The notes under the pieces: model-generated | Databases searched by the model: none | Seen by the model: only the letters and a program-made list of their open reading frames with translations | What the model was told of the DNA's origin: nothing | Position numbers and translations under genes: made by a program | Assembly: GCA_025459285.1 (NCBI GenBank) | Contig: JALOQY010000001.1 | Coordinates: 1 to 43,700 of the forward strand | Origin: Planctomycetota bacterium | GTDB lineage: Bacteria; Planctomycetota; JAJSAM01 | Reading direction: 5' to 3' | DNA: 43,700 bases | Part shown: in pieces, positions 8,252-15,848 of the stretch | Numbering within the stretch: position 1 is the first letter of the stretch | Layout: every line of letters begins with the position of its first letter

Positions 8252-9247
8252 GTGGTGCTCTTCCCGGACGCCAGTCCCGACCGGCCGGTCTACCTGTCCT
8301 GCGACTGCGGGGGCCGGCTGACGCTCGATGCACCTCCCGAGAGCTGGCCCCTCGCCTGCCCCGGCTGCGGGCGCCCGCTCGTCCGGGTGGATGGTGCGAC
8401 CATCGGGTCGCCGGGGGCGGGGACGAAGCTCCTGGCCTCCACCGGCGCCACGGAGGTCCCGGCGCGGGTCGTTCCGCTCTCCGGAGCGGTGGAGCGGTTC
8501 CGCTCCGGCCTGCCCGCTCCGCGGGAGACCGAGCCCGTCATGGAGATCGCGGGGCGGGACTTCCGGAATCGCCCGGTGCGGCGCATCGTGAAGGTCGAGC
8601 CGCCGGAGACGTTCGGCATGGAGACCTTCGCCCTCGCGCTCTGGCTCGCCGTCGTGCTCGGCGTGATGCTCGGCCACGCGCTGCTCACCGAGGCGGAGTT
8701 CACCGCCGTCAGCGTGCTCCTGTCGAGCGCGCTGTTCGCCGGCGCGACCGTGGTCTTCGTCCTGCTCCAGACCTCCACCGTGTTCCCCACACTCCGTCAG
8801 CCGTCCCGGGCCGGGCCGTGGTTCACCTTTGCCGCTGCGGGCGTGCCGGTGTCGGTGGGGGTGGTGGCGCTCTACTTCCGCGCGCTCCGGGGCTCGGGGG
8901 AACTGCCCCTCTCGGACCCGCTGCAGGACCTGCTCCGGGACCCGGCGTCCTCGCTCCCGATCCTGGTCCTCGCCGTGGGCGTGATGCCCGGCTTCTTCGA
9001 GGAACTGGGATTCCGGGGCTGGATGCAGTCCACCTGGCGGGAGATCGTCTCCCCGCGCCGTGCCATCGTGCTCACCGCCTGTGTCTTCACGGTGGTCCAC
9101 TTCTCGATCCTGTCGATCGCCTGGCTCCTCCCCATGGGGCTCTGGCTCGGCTGGCTCCGGGAGCGCTCCGGGAGCCTCTGGCCGGGCGTGCTCGCCCACG
9201 CCGGCCACAACATCGGCATGGTCCTCCTCATGCGATTCACTGGCTAG
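8252..9247 (+). CDS. CPBP (CAAX-type) intramembrane metalloprotease with N-terminal zinc ribbon
   Basis: 331 residues. Cys17, Cys19, Cys36 and Cys39 form a zinc ribbon near the N-terminus. Membrane helices begin around residue 125. The CPBP/Abi catalytic signature is complete: E250-E251-x3-R255 (FFEELGFRGW), H283 (VVHFS) and H316 with N320 (HAGHN). Family members cleave membrane peptides, including prenylated CAAX substrates in eukaryotes and processed peptides in bacteria; the substrate here is unknown. The GTG at 8252 is followed by a second GTG, so the start could be 3 bases later. The stop TAG is part of a repeated palindrome (9243-9305). Confidence 0.85.
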   Translation: MVLFPDASPDRPVYLSCDCGGRLTLDAPPESWPLACPGCGRPLVRVDGATIGSPGAGTKLLASTGATEVPARVVPLSGAVERFRSGLPAPRETEPVMEIAGRDFRNRPVRRIVKVEPPETFGMETFALALWLAVVLGVMLGHALLTEAEFTAVSVLLSSALFAGATVVFVLLQTSTVFPTLRQPSRAGPWFTFAAAGVPVSVGVVALYFRALRGSGELPLSDPLQDLLRDPASSLPILVLAVGVMPGFFEELGFRGWMQSTWREIVSPRRAIVLTACVFTVVHFSILSIAWLLPMGLWLGWLRERSGSLWPGVLAHAGHNIGMVLLMRFTG

Positions 9248-9305
9248 CAGCCCTTCGGAGTAAGCCCTCATGCGCGCGGGAGCTTCTCGGCGACGGGCCG
9301 CTGGC
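9243..9305. repeat. Stop-codon palindrome, copy A
   Basis: 63 bp element beginning GCTAGCAGCCC and ending GACGGGCCGCTGGC. Its TAG (9245-9247) is the stop codon of the preceding gene. It matches the reverse complement of copy B (29602-29663) at 55 of 62 positions. Probable hairpin terminator or REP-type element. Confidence 0.8.
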
Positions 9306-9324
9306 GGCCGCCGGGGGGAGCGGT

Positions 9325-9330
9325 TAGAAT
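9325..9330 (+). promoter_or_regulatory. Candidate -10 box for the GYF_2 operon
   Basis: TAGAAT. Predicted start near 9337 leaves ~18 bases of leader that include GGGGAGGGA, a good ribosome site for the GTG at 9356. Confidence 0.45.
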
Positions 9331-9355
9331 GCGGCACCCCGGGGAGGGACGTGCC

Positions 9356-9967
9356 GTGGGTATTGCCATCAACGTGATCATCGCCGTCGTCGGCGGAGTA
9401 GTCTGCGCCGCCGTGGCCGCATCGAAGGGGCGGAACGCCGTGGGCTGGTTCTTCTTCGGGTTCCTCCTCCCGCTGCCCGGCATCATCGTCGTGCTGGTGG
9501 TTGCCAACCTGAAGACGGAACGGGCGCGGTTCGAGCACGCCGCGGCGGAGCGGCGCCGGCTCCGGGAGGAACTCCGCCTCGAGCGCATGCGGAACCAGCA
9601 GTTCCGGAGCCTCGCGCAACAGCGCCTCGATGTCCATGACCGGGCTCTCGGTGTCGACACCCGGCACCTCGCGCCGTCCCTCGGGGCGGCGGGCGACCCG
9701 GTGCGCGAACTCGGGCCGTCCGTGGCCGCGGCGACCGCGGACCCGCCACTCGCGCAGACGGGCGCGCCTCCCGTCGCTCCGCCGCCGGCCATCTGGCACT
9801 ACGCCACCCACGACGGCGTCCAGCGGGGGCCGGTGCCCTTCGAGGACCTCTGCCTGGCGTGGCAGTCGGCGGAGATCGACGGGGGATCGCTGGTGTGGAG
9901 GGCCGGGTGGAAGGACTGGCACCGCGTCGCCGACGTTCCCGAACTCCTCAACCGGCTGGAGGTCTGA
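9356..9967 (+). CDS. Membrane protein with C-terminal GYF_2 (DUF4339) domain
   Basis: 203 residues from GTG 9356; an ATG at 9329 lies inside the -10 box and is rejected. Residues ~2-18 and ~27-46 are two membrane helices separated by SKGRNAVGW, like small phospholipase D-nuclease-type membrane hairpins. A charged coiled-coil-like stretch (ERARFEHAAAERRRLREEL) follows, then a Pro/Ala linker. Residues ~148-195 match GYF_2: WHYATHDGVQRGPVPFEDL, then GGSLVWRAGWKDW. GYF_2 domains are thought to bind peptides near membranes. First gene of a three-gene operon; the next begins 1 base after its stop. Confidence 0.75.
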   Translation: MGIAINVIIAVVGGVVCAAVAASKGRNAVGWFFFGFLLPLPGIIVVLVVANLKTERARFEHAAAERRRLREELRLERMRNQQFRSLAQQRLDVHDRALGVDTRHLAPSLGAAGDPVRELGPSVAAATADPPLAQTGAPPVAPPPAIWHYATHDGVQRGPVPFEDLCLAWQSAEIDGGSLVWRAGWKDWHRVADVPELLNRLEV

Positions 9968-9968
9968 C

Positions 9969-10838
9969 GTGGACGGCGAACGGGGAGTCGCGAGGTTCGA
10001 CGGGCTCTTCACCGGGGCCTTCGCGATCCATCCGGGCCTCGAGGGCGAGCGGGAGGAAGCGATCCAGGCCCTGCTGGCGGCCTCTCCGGTCCGCTTCCAG
10101 GTCCAGCGGGAGCCGGGCGCGGCCACCCTGCTGCCCGATCTTTCCCCCGTGGAGTTCACGGTGCCGAATCGCCCCTCGGAACGCCTGCTCGGCGCGCTCC
10201 GTGACTTCGTCCTCTCCCTCGGGCCCGAGGGAGAGTGGCGCGTGGAGAGCACGCTCCGCGTCCAGGAGTTCGTCGGGAACCGGGTGTTCGAAGGGGTCTA
10301 CGTCCACGAGGACCTCGCGGGCATCACGCTGACCGCCCGCGAGCGGGCGGCGCGACCCGGGGAGGCGCCGTGTTCGCCGCAGGGGGGGGTCGCGGAACGG
10401 GCCGAGACCTTCGCGCGGCGGTGGCGGTGGCCTCTCGTGGGCGCCGCCGCTGTTCTCGCGGTGCTCGTGCTCCTCGGTTTCCAGACCGGGTTCCTCGGCT
10501 TCGGGGCGAGCGGCGTGGAGGGGCCGGCCATCGATCCGGGTCCACTCGCGGCCATCCTCGAGTTCACGGTGGTCCGCGGGGCGGGAGGAAGGCTCACGTT
10601 CCACCTCCGGCCGGGTCCCGAATTCGCCCGATTCCCGGAGGTCGCGGCATCCTGTGACCTTTCACCGGGCGTGTTCCGCGTGCTCCTCGTGAAGGAGAGG
10701 CGGGCTTCGGGTCCGATCCTCGCCCTGGATCTGCGGGACCTGCCGAGTCGAGCCGCGAAGCTCGGGGCCGGAGAGACCCTCACCGAAAGCCTTCCCTGGA
10801 ACGGCGCGAAGTTCGACGAGGTCCTCATTTGCCGTTGA
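9969..10838 (+). CDS. Unknown single-span membrane protein
   Basis: 289 residues, GTG start 1 base after the upstream stop, so probably translationally coupled. I do not recognise the family. Residues ~1-130 look like a soluble alpha/beta domain (GLFTGAFAIHPGLEGEREEA, then repeated strands through VYVHEDLAGITLTA). Residues ~154-178 are a membrane helix (WPLVGAAAVLAVLVLLGFQT). Residues ~190-289 form a second soluble domain rich in beta strands with a single Cys (AASCDLSPGVFRVLLVKE) and a terminal ICR. GC3 is high throughout, as in neighbours. The 3' end overlaps the next gene's TTG start by 10 bases. Confidence 0.6.
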   Translation: MDGERGVARFDGLFTGAFAIHPGLEGEREEAIQALLAASPVRFQVQREPGAATLLPDLSPVEFTVPNRPSERLLGALRDFVLSLGPEGEWRVESTLRVQEFVGNRVFEGVYVHEDLAGITLTARERAARPGEAPCSPQGGVAERAETFARRWRWPLVGAAAVLAVLVLLGFQTGFLGFGASGVEGPAIDPGPLAAILEFTVVRGAGGRLTFHLRPGPEFARFPEVAASCDLSPGVFRVLLVKERRASGPILALDLRDLPSRAAKLGAGETLTESLPWNGAKFDEVLICR

Positions 10839-12081
10839 GGACGCTGCTCCTCGCCCTGCTGGCGCTGCCCCTTCTCCCCGCTCCCCGGACCGCACCGGCT
10901 CTCGTGCCGGTGCGGGTGGACTTCCCGGCCGGGGCGGATCCCGCCCTCGCCGTACCGGTGACCGGCGGTGTCCCGTTCCCGGCAGGGGCCGTGGCCGAAG
11001 CCTCCCGGGTCCGGCTCGTCCGGGGCGAGGAGGAGGTTCCCGCCCAGGCCGACGTCACCGCCGTCTGGCCCGACGGCAGTGTCAAGTGGCTCACCGTCTC
11101 GACCGTGCTGGCGCCGATCGCGGCACGCGACCTCGCCCTCCAGTACGGAGCGGGAGTGGAGCGAGCGGCGGTGCCGGACCCGGTCCCGGTGCCCGATTCG
11201 GCGTTCCGGGTTCGGGTCGGCGGGCAGAGCGTGGACCTCGCTCTCCGCCTCGAAGTGACCCGTGTCCGGGGTCCGGACGCCTTCGCCGGTCCGGGGCGGC
11301 GCTGTCTCGATCCGAAGGGTGCAACCGCCGGGGACACCGTGGAATCCGGATCCTTGGAGGTTGAATTACGCGGCCCGGTCCGCGCCCGGGTCCTCGTCCG
11401 CGGCGCCTTCCGGATCCCGGGGTTCGGCGCCACGCTGCCCGACCAGGTTCGGGCGGTGGAGCCGGCGGAACGCGTGCCGTTCACGTTCCGGGTCACGGTC
11501 TTCCGGGGACTCCCGATCATCCTCGTGGACCACCAGATCGTCTACACCGGCGAGCCGGACCGGGACTTCATCCGGCGCTGGGCACTCGTGCTGCCGGACC
11601 GCGGGGCGGGGACGGAGCGGCTCGTCCTGGAGCCGGGAGTCACGATCGACCGGCGGGATGGCGGCGAAACGACCATCCCCGAACCGGCCGCGCGCCTCTG
11701 CCGCGCGCCGATCGCCGGCGGCGTCGCCCTCCTGCGCAACGGGTTCGAGGACCGTCCGGCCCGCGTGGGAGGGCCGAGAGGCCGGGACGCCGCCGTCGAC
11801 TTCTGGCCGGTGGAGGCGGGTCCCTTCGACCTCTCGATGATCTCGACTACGGCGGGAACATCGGTCTTTTCGCGCTCCGGTTCCTCCTGTCGGAGACGCA
11901 CCAGGTCGGACCGGGTCCGTGGAAGGAGAGGCTCGCGGACCTCGGCATCGAGCCCCGTGAACTGCTCCTCTCGATGGAGTGGCGCGAGGGCCTCCGCCGC
12001 CACTGCGAGAGGCGCGGCGTCCGCTACGACCCCGACCGCCCCGACGAGAGCGTGCGGCGTCTGATCGCGACGTACCGCTAG
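10829..12081 (+). pseudogene. Frameshifted RIFT-barrel (exo-rhamnogalacturonan-lyase-like) protein
   Basis: Begins at TTG 10829 with a signal peptide (LRTLLLALLALPLLPA). Residues ~20-330 resemble the N-terminal RIFT-like barrel of PcRGLX/YetA-type exo-rhamnogalacturonan lyases: VPVTGGVPFPAGAV, then WPDGSVKWL, and later IILVDHQIVYTGE. Around 11820-11838 the GC3 pattern leaves this frame and continues one frame over as DDLDYGGNIGLFALRFLL ... RRLIATYR, ending with TAG at 12079-12081. One inserted or deleted base explains this. The protein is also far shorter (~415 residues) than full lyases and lacks the large alpha/alpha barrel. Either a decayed gene or a sequencing error in a short RIFT-only protein. 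The function of the ~80-residue tail is not recognised. Confidence 0.6.
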
Positions 12082-12084
12082 CGG
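12075..12084. other. Palindromic double stop of convergent genes
   Basis: CCGCTAGCGG is a perfect 10 bp palindrome. It holds the TAG stop of the forward gene (12079-12081) and, on the other strand, the TAG stop of the CYTH-CHAD gene (12080-12078). Confidence 0.7.
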
Positions 12085-13634
12085 AAGCAGGCCGGCAGGC
12101 CGCGGCGGATGAAGATCCGCCAGGCCTTGCGGAAGCCCGCGCGGGCGGTCTCGGCGGCCTCGTCCTGCGTGCGGATCAGCTGGCCCATCGCCAGCGCCGT
12201 CCGGAGGGACTGCTTGCCGCGCGCGGGAAGTGCCGCGGCGAGCCGGCGCAGCTCGTGACCCGCGACGAAGGCATCCTGGTGCGCGCCGAGCAGGTCCTGC
12301 AGCGCCGTGAGGCGAGCGACGAGCGGAGGCGCCTGACGGGCGTAGAGAGGAGCGAAGGCCTCCGCGGCGTAGCGCAGGCGCTTGCCGAGGATCCGGAGCC
12401 GGTGCAGTTCCTCCGGTCGCGGGTTACGGGCGTGGATGCTCCCGCCGTAACGCGCGACCTTCCTGAACGCGCGCCGGACGATGGCCGGGGCGGCGACGAG
12501 CACCGGCTCGCGGGCCGGGAGGAGGGTCGGCCGGCGGGCCGGGCCGCGCGCCAGGAAGGCGTCGAAGCCGGTCAGGAACCGCTCGCAGCGCCGGGAGTCG
12601 AGGGTTCGCAGCAGGTCTCTCCGTGCCCGCGCCCGGCGCCTCTCGAGGCTGTGACGGAAGGGGATGAGGTGGGCGCGGTCCTCCTCGGGCAGGGGCGCGG
12701 CGTAGGCATCGATGTTGCCCAGATAGACGTCGAGGTCGCGCACGGCGCCCAGGGCGGCGGCGATGTGCCGGAGGTGGACGACGAAAGCGGTGGCCCGCTT
12801 CTCCGGGAGCGCCCCGGCGAAGGTGCGGAAGGCGGCGCGGAGCCGGCGGGTGGCCACGCGCATGTCGTGGAGCGCCTCGGGGTCTTCGCCGAGCCGGGTC
12901 CCCGGCTCCCGGGACTTCACCTTCTCGAACTGCTGGCGCAGGACGCGGAACGCCGTGTCGACGAGGCGGTCCGTGCGGCGGGGCACGACATCGAAGACGC
13001 GGTCTTTGCCGCGCGCCCGCTCGAAGAGCTCGAGCGCGAGGAGTGCGCGCTCGAGCTTGGTCCGGGTCGAAGGCTCGAGCCCCCGGACCTCGAGGCATTC
13101 CCTCGCCGCGGCATCGAGCGTTCCCGCCGGGGCTCCCCGATCCTCGATCTCCACCTCCAGGAACGACTGGACTGTGGACCGTCCGTCGCCGTCGAGGATC
13201 GCGACCCGGTCGAGTGCCAGCTCGGCGTCCGCGCCGAGTCTGAAGTGGATCCGGTGGGTCCGAATCCGTGCGACGGCTTCGATCGCCCGCCCCGACAGCA
13301 GAGGGGCGAGTCTCCGCGAGATTGCGCCGTCGGGGCGGAAGATCGTGCGGGAGGGCAGGAGGTCCTCGGTCATCTCGCCGCGGTCCCGCCAAGGGGCGAG
13401 GGAGGAGGTCACCTCCTTCACGGTGGCTTCCCGGGCGGCGTCCTTCGCACGAACGCGGAGGGAGAGGCCGGCCCGGTAGAGCCGGAAGTCGCCCGTGTCG
13501 TAGTAGGTGTCCTCGTGGCGGCTCTCGCCGGCCGCGGTGAGCGGCAACCCGCCGAGAACGGGGGTCGCGGCCAGCGCGGTGAGCTGCTCCTCGGAGGAGG
13601 CGGTCCACTTGATTTCGAGTTCGCGGCCTTCCAT
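12078..13634 (-). CDS. CYTH-CHAD domain protein (polyphosphate related)
   Basis: 518 residues, ATG at 13634 behind GAGGAGG and 4 bases after the ppx-like stop. The CYTH domain (residues ~1-200) opens with the ExExK signature in MEGRELEIKW and continues with DTYYDTGDFRLYRAGLSLRV, the triphosphate-tunnel pattern. The CHAD domain (~220-518) has the conserved His/Arg helices: ALHDMRVATRRLRAAFRTF, then LHRLRILGKRLRYAAEAFA. CYTH enzymes act on triphosphates such as inorganic tripolyphosphate; CHAD domains bind polyphosphate. Pairing with a Ppx/GppA gene strongly supports a polyphosphate role. Which activity the CYTH part retains cannot be told from sequence. Confidence 0.9.
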   Translation of the reverse strand: MEGRELEIKWTASSEEQLTALAATPVLGGLPLTAAGESRHEDTYYDTGDFRLYRAGLSLRVRAKDAAREATVKEVTSSLAPWRDRGEMTEDLLPSRTIFRPDGAISRRLAPLLSGRAIEAVARIRTHRIHFRLGADAELALDRVAILDGDGRSTVQSFLEVEIEDRGAPAGTLDAAARECLEVRGLEPSTRTKLERALLALELFERARGKDRVFDVVPRRTDRLVDTAFRVLRQQFEKVKSREPGTRLGEDPEALHDMRVATRRLRAAFRTFAGALPEKRATAFVVHLRHIAAALGAVRDLDVYLGNIDAYAAPLPEEDRAHLIPFRHSLERRRARARRDLLRTLDSRRCERFLTGFDAFLARGPARRPTLLPAREPVLVAAPAIVRRAFRKVARYGGSIHARNPRPEELHRLRILGKRLRYAAEAFAPLYARQAPPLVARLTALQDLLGAHQDAFVAGHELRRLAAALPARGKQSLRTALAMGQLIRTQDEAAETARAGFRKAWRIFIRRGLPACFR

Positions 13635-13638
13635 GGCC

Positions 13639-15174
13639 TCAGGCCTCCTCGATGCGGACTTCGAGACCGAACACTTCGGCGAAGAGACCGGTCTTCTCCC
13701 GCGCTGCCCACTTGGAGAGAGCCAGATCGCCGTCGGCCCTGACCCGAAGCCGGAGCTTGTCGCCATTGCGCTCCGCGTGGACGGACCGGACGCGCTGGGC
13801 GTGATCGCGGTCGAGGAGGTCCGCCGTGCGGAGAATGGCGGCGAGCTTGCGGACCGTCTCCCGGTCCTTGACCGTAAGCGCGTCGAAGTGGTCGTGCTGG
13901 CGGGTGGGGTGGCGGCGGCGATGGTAGCGGGCAACATTCGCGGCGAGCTGGCGCTGGCGTCGATCGAGGCCCACGATGTCGGACTGAGAGATGAGGTAGT
14001 GGGAGTGTTTGTGGTGTGAATCGGCGGAGACGTAGAGGCCGACGTCGTGGAGGATGGAGGAGGCTTCCAGCAGGGACCGGGCCTCCGAGGGGAGTTCGTG
14101 CAGATCGGCGAGCTGGTCGAAGAGGGAGAGGGCGAGTTCGGTCACCTTGAGCGCATGAGGCTCGTCCAGGGCGTAGCGCCGTCCCAGGCCGAGGGCGGCG
14201 GCGCGGATCTCCCGGCGCCGGGATTCGAGGGCCCCCTTCCGCTCGAGTTCCTCTACCAGGTCGAGGAGGATGCCGTCCTTCAGGCCGACTCCGGGTACGA
14301 GGATCCGGTCCACCTTGAAGACGTCCGCGATCTTGGTGCAGACAACGGCGGCGGGCAGGATGACGTCGGCGCGATCCTCGCGGAGGTTGAACTCCGTGAC
14401 CCGCTGGCGGAAAGTGCTCGAGGCGAGCCGGAGCACGAGATCGCGCAGCGCGCCGACGGAGACGGCCCGGCATCCGCCGTCGAGAGCGGGCGGTCCCTTC
14501 AGGTCCTGGCCCGCGATCTCCGCGAGGCTCTCCGCGGAACCCCCGGTGGCGGCCACGAAGTCCACCGGCTCGCGTCCCAAGGCGGTGCGGATCCGCGCGC
14601 GGATGGCGTCCACGTAGTGGTCGAGGAGCGAGAGGAAGTCGTTGCCCTTGCCCCGGCCGGGGACGGGGAGCGCCTCGAGCAGCCGCACGGCTCCGAACGG
14701 GTAGGACTCGGCACGGACGACGTCGCCGTGGTCGATGACGAGGACCTCCACGCTGCCGCCGCCGATGTCCACCGCGGCGGAGCGCCCCTTCGAGAGATCC
14801 AGGCGGCTGCCCACGGCCCGGCGGACCAGGTGGGCCTCCTCGGCGCCGTCGATCACGGTGATGGTGAGGCCCGTCTCAGCCCGGATCCGCTCGACGACCT
14901 CGGCCGAGTCCGAGGCCTCCCGGAAGGCGCTCGTGGCGATCGCCCGGACGTGTTCCGCGCCGTGGCGCTCGATGGCCCGGAGGAACTGCCGGAGGGCGGA
15001 GATCGTGCGCCCGGCGGCGGCTTCGCCGATCCGGCCCATGAGGAACACCTGCGTGCCGAGGCGCACCGGCTCCCGGAGGTTCTCCAGGACGCGAACTTCC
15101 CCCCGGGCGCCTGCTTCCGCGACGAAGCAGCGCATGGCGTTGGTGCCGATATCGATGGCCGCGAACCGACTCAC
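13639..15174 (-). CDS. ppx: Ppx/GppA family exopolyphosphatase
   Basis: 511 residues. GTG at 15174 is chosen: the protein then starts VSRFAAIDIGTNAMR, the phosphate-1 motif of the ASKHA fold, and GGGGG lies upstream. Phosphate-2 motif: AAVDIGGGSVEVLVID. The C-terminal part has an HD-type domain with ASSILHDVG and HKHSHYLI, as in long Ppx/GppA enzymes. Family reaction: removal of terminal phosphate from polyphosphate, or pppGpp to ppGpp. The downstream CYTH-CHAD gene favours polyphosphate. First gene of a two-gene operon, divergent from the cytochrome gene. Confidence 0.9.
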   Translation of the reverse strand: MSRFAAIDIGTNAMRCFVAEAGARGEVRVLENLREPVRLGTQVFLMGRIGEAAAGRTISALRQFLRAIERHGAEHVRAIATSAFREASDSAEVVERIRAETGLTITVIDGAEEAHLVRRAVGSRLDLSKGRSAAVDIGGGSVEVLVIDHGDVVRAESYPFGAVRLLEALPVPGRGKGNDFLSLLDHYVDAIRARIRTALGREPVDFVAATGGSAESLAEIAGQDLKGPPALDGGCRAVSVGALRDLVLRLASSTFRQRVTEFNLREDRADVILPAAVVCTKIADVFKVDRILVPGVGLKDGILLDLVEELERKGALESRRREIRAAALGLGRRYALDEPHALKVTELALSLFDQLADLHELPSEARSLLEASSILHDVGLYVSADSHHKHSHYLISQSDIVGLDRRQRQLAANVARYHRRRHPTRQHDHFDALTVKDRETVRKLAAILRTADLLDRDHAQRVRSVHAERNGDKLRLRVRADGDLALSKWAAREKTGLFAEVFGLEVRIEEA

Positions 15175-15184
15175 GCGAACCCCC

Positions 15185-15196
15185 AATGTAACTCTA
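15185..15196 (-). promoter_or_regulatory. Candidate -10 region of the ppx operon
   Basis: Minus strand reads TAGAGT (15196-15191) then TACATT (15190-15185), the latter ending only 10 bases before the GTG at 15174. Either could be the -10 box; both predict a very short leader. The intergenic 15175-15342 otherwise shows nothing but the facing promoter. Confidence 0.35.
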
Positions 15197-15328
15197 CAAG
15201 ATTAGCGATCCGCGCCGCTCTCCACGACGCAGATTCCCCGTCTTTATGAAAGCTTGACCGGTTGACGAACTTGGGGCCTGGCCGCAAAGTGATCAGGATG
15301 AAAGCACGGCCGGCCACACCGACTCTCG

Positions 15329-15334
15329 TAGAAT
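15329..15334 (+). promoter_or_regulatory. Candidate -10 box for a leaderless transcript
   Basis: TAGAAT followed by 8 bases (TCCCCGCC) and then the ATG at 15343. No ribosome-binding sequence is present. Confidence 0.5.
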
Positions 15335-15342
15335 TCCCCGCC

Positions 15343-15747
15343 ATGAGACCGAGAATCATCGCCGTATCCCTTGCCGTGGTCGTGGCCGCCCTGCTGGTCG
15401 GAACCCTCGCCGGCCGGGCCATCGGGGACGAGGACGAAGTGAAGGCCGCCGCCGCCCTGAAGAAGGCGGTGGATGAGGGCAACCGTCTGTTCCGGGATGC
15501 CGCCCTCGGCTCTGGCGGGAAGGCGTGCGCGGCGTGCCATGAGGATCCCGAGAGGCCCAAGCTCGCGCTGGCCTCCCGCGCCGGCGGCTACCCGAAGTGG
15601 GACCGCCGCGAGGACGCGGTCATCACGCTCGGGCAGAAGATCCGCCAGATGATCGAGAAGAACCTGAAGGGGACCCCGCCGGAACTCGGCTCGGTCGCCC
15701 TGGTATCGCTCGAGGCCTACATCGCCTCGCTCGCCAGCGCCCGCTAG
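15343..15747 (+). CDS. Exported small c-type cytochrome
   Basis: 134 residues. Signal peptide or anchor at residues ~4-24 (IIAVSLAVVVAALLVGTLAG). One covalent haem site, CAACH, in GGKACAACHEDPERP; the preceding GNRLFRDAALG is typical of class I cytochrome c starts. A likely axial methionine is in IRQMIEKNLKG, and the last helix is VSLEAYIASL. Electron carrier in the periplasm; partner unknown. Closest general resemblance is to short SoxA- or cytochrome-c peroxidase-like haem domains, but not enough to name it. Stop TAG lies inside palindrome copy C. Confidence 0.85.
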   Translation: MRPRIIAVSLAVVVAALLVGTLAGRAIGDEDEVKAAAALKKAVDEGNRLFRDAALGSGGKACAACHEDPERPKLALASRAGGYPKWDRREDAVITLGQKIRQMIEKNLKGTPPELGSVALVSLEAYIASLASAR

Positions 15748-15809
15748 CAGTCCGTCGGGGTGAAGGGTCGCACCGCAGAGATCGTCCTTGGCCCCGACGG
15801 GCTGCTAGC
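15743..15809. repeat. Stop-codon palindrome, copy C
   Basis: 67 bp with arms 15743-15766 and 15786-15809 that pair at 21 of 24 positions (GCTAGCAGtCCGTCGGGG against its complement). The TAG at 15745-15747 ends the cytochrome gene. The distal arm also carries GCTAGC. Strong hairpin; likely terminator or REP-type element. Confidence 0.85.
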
Positions 15810-15848
15810 CTCGTACCTCCCGGGGCCGTCTTCTGGTGAAATGGTGGC

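Noticed and set aside
7469-10252. A 927-codon open frame on the minus strand
   Set aside because: It crosses several well-supported forward genes (TPR, CPBP, GYF_2) and has a low-complexity composition without motifs.
11979-13742. A 587-codon plus-strand open frame
   Set aside because: Antisense to the CYTH-CHAD gene, which has recognisable domain signatures.
15175-15186. TTG at 15186 as the start of the Ppx/GppA gene
   Set aside because: GTG 15174 places the ASKHA phosphate motif at the usual distance and lies behind a G-rich ribosome site; the extra residues would overlap the -10 region.
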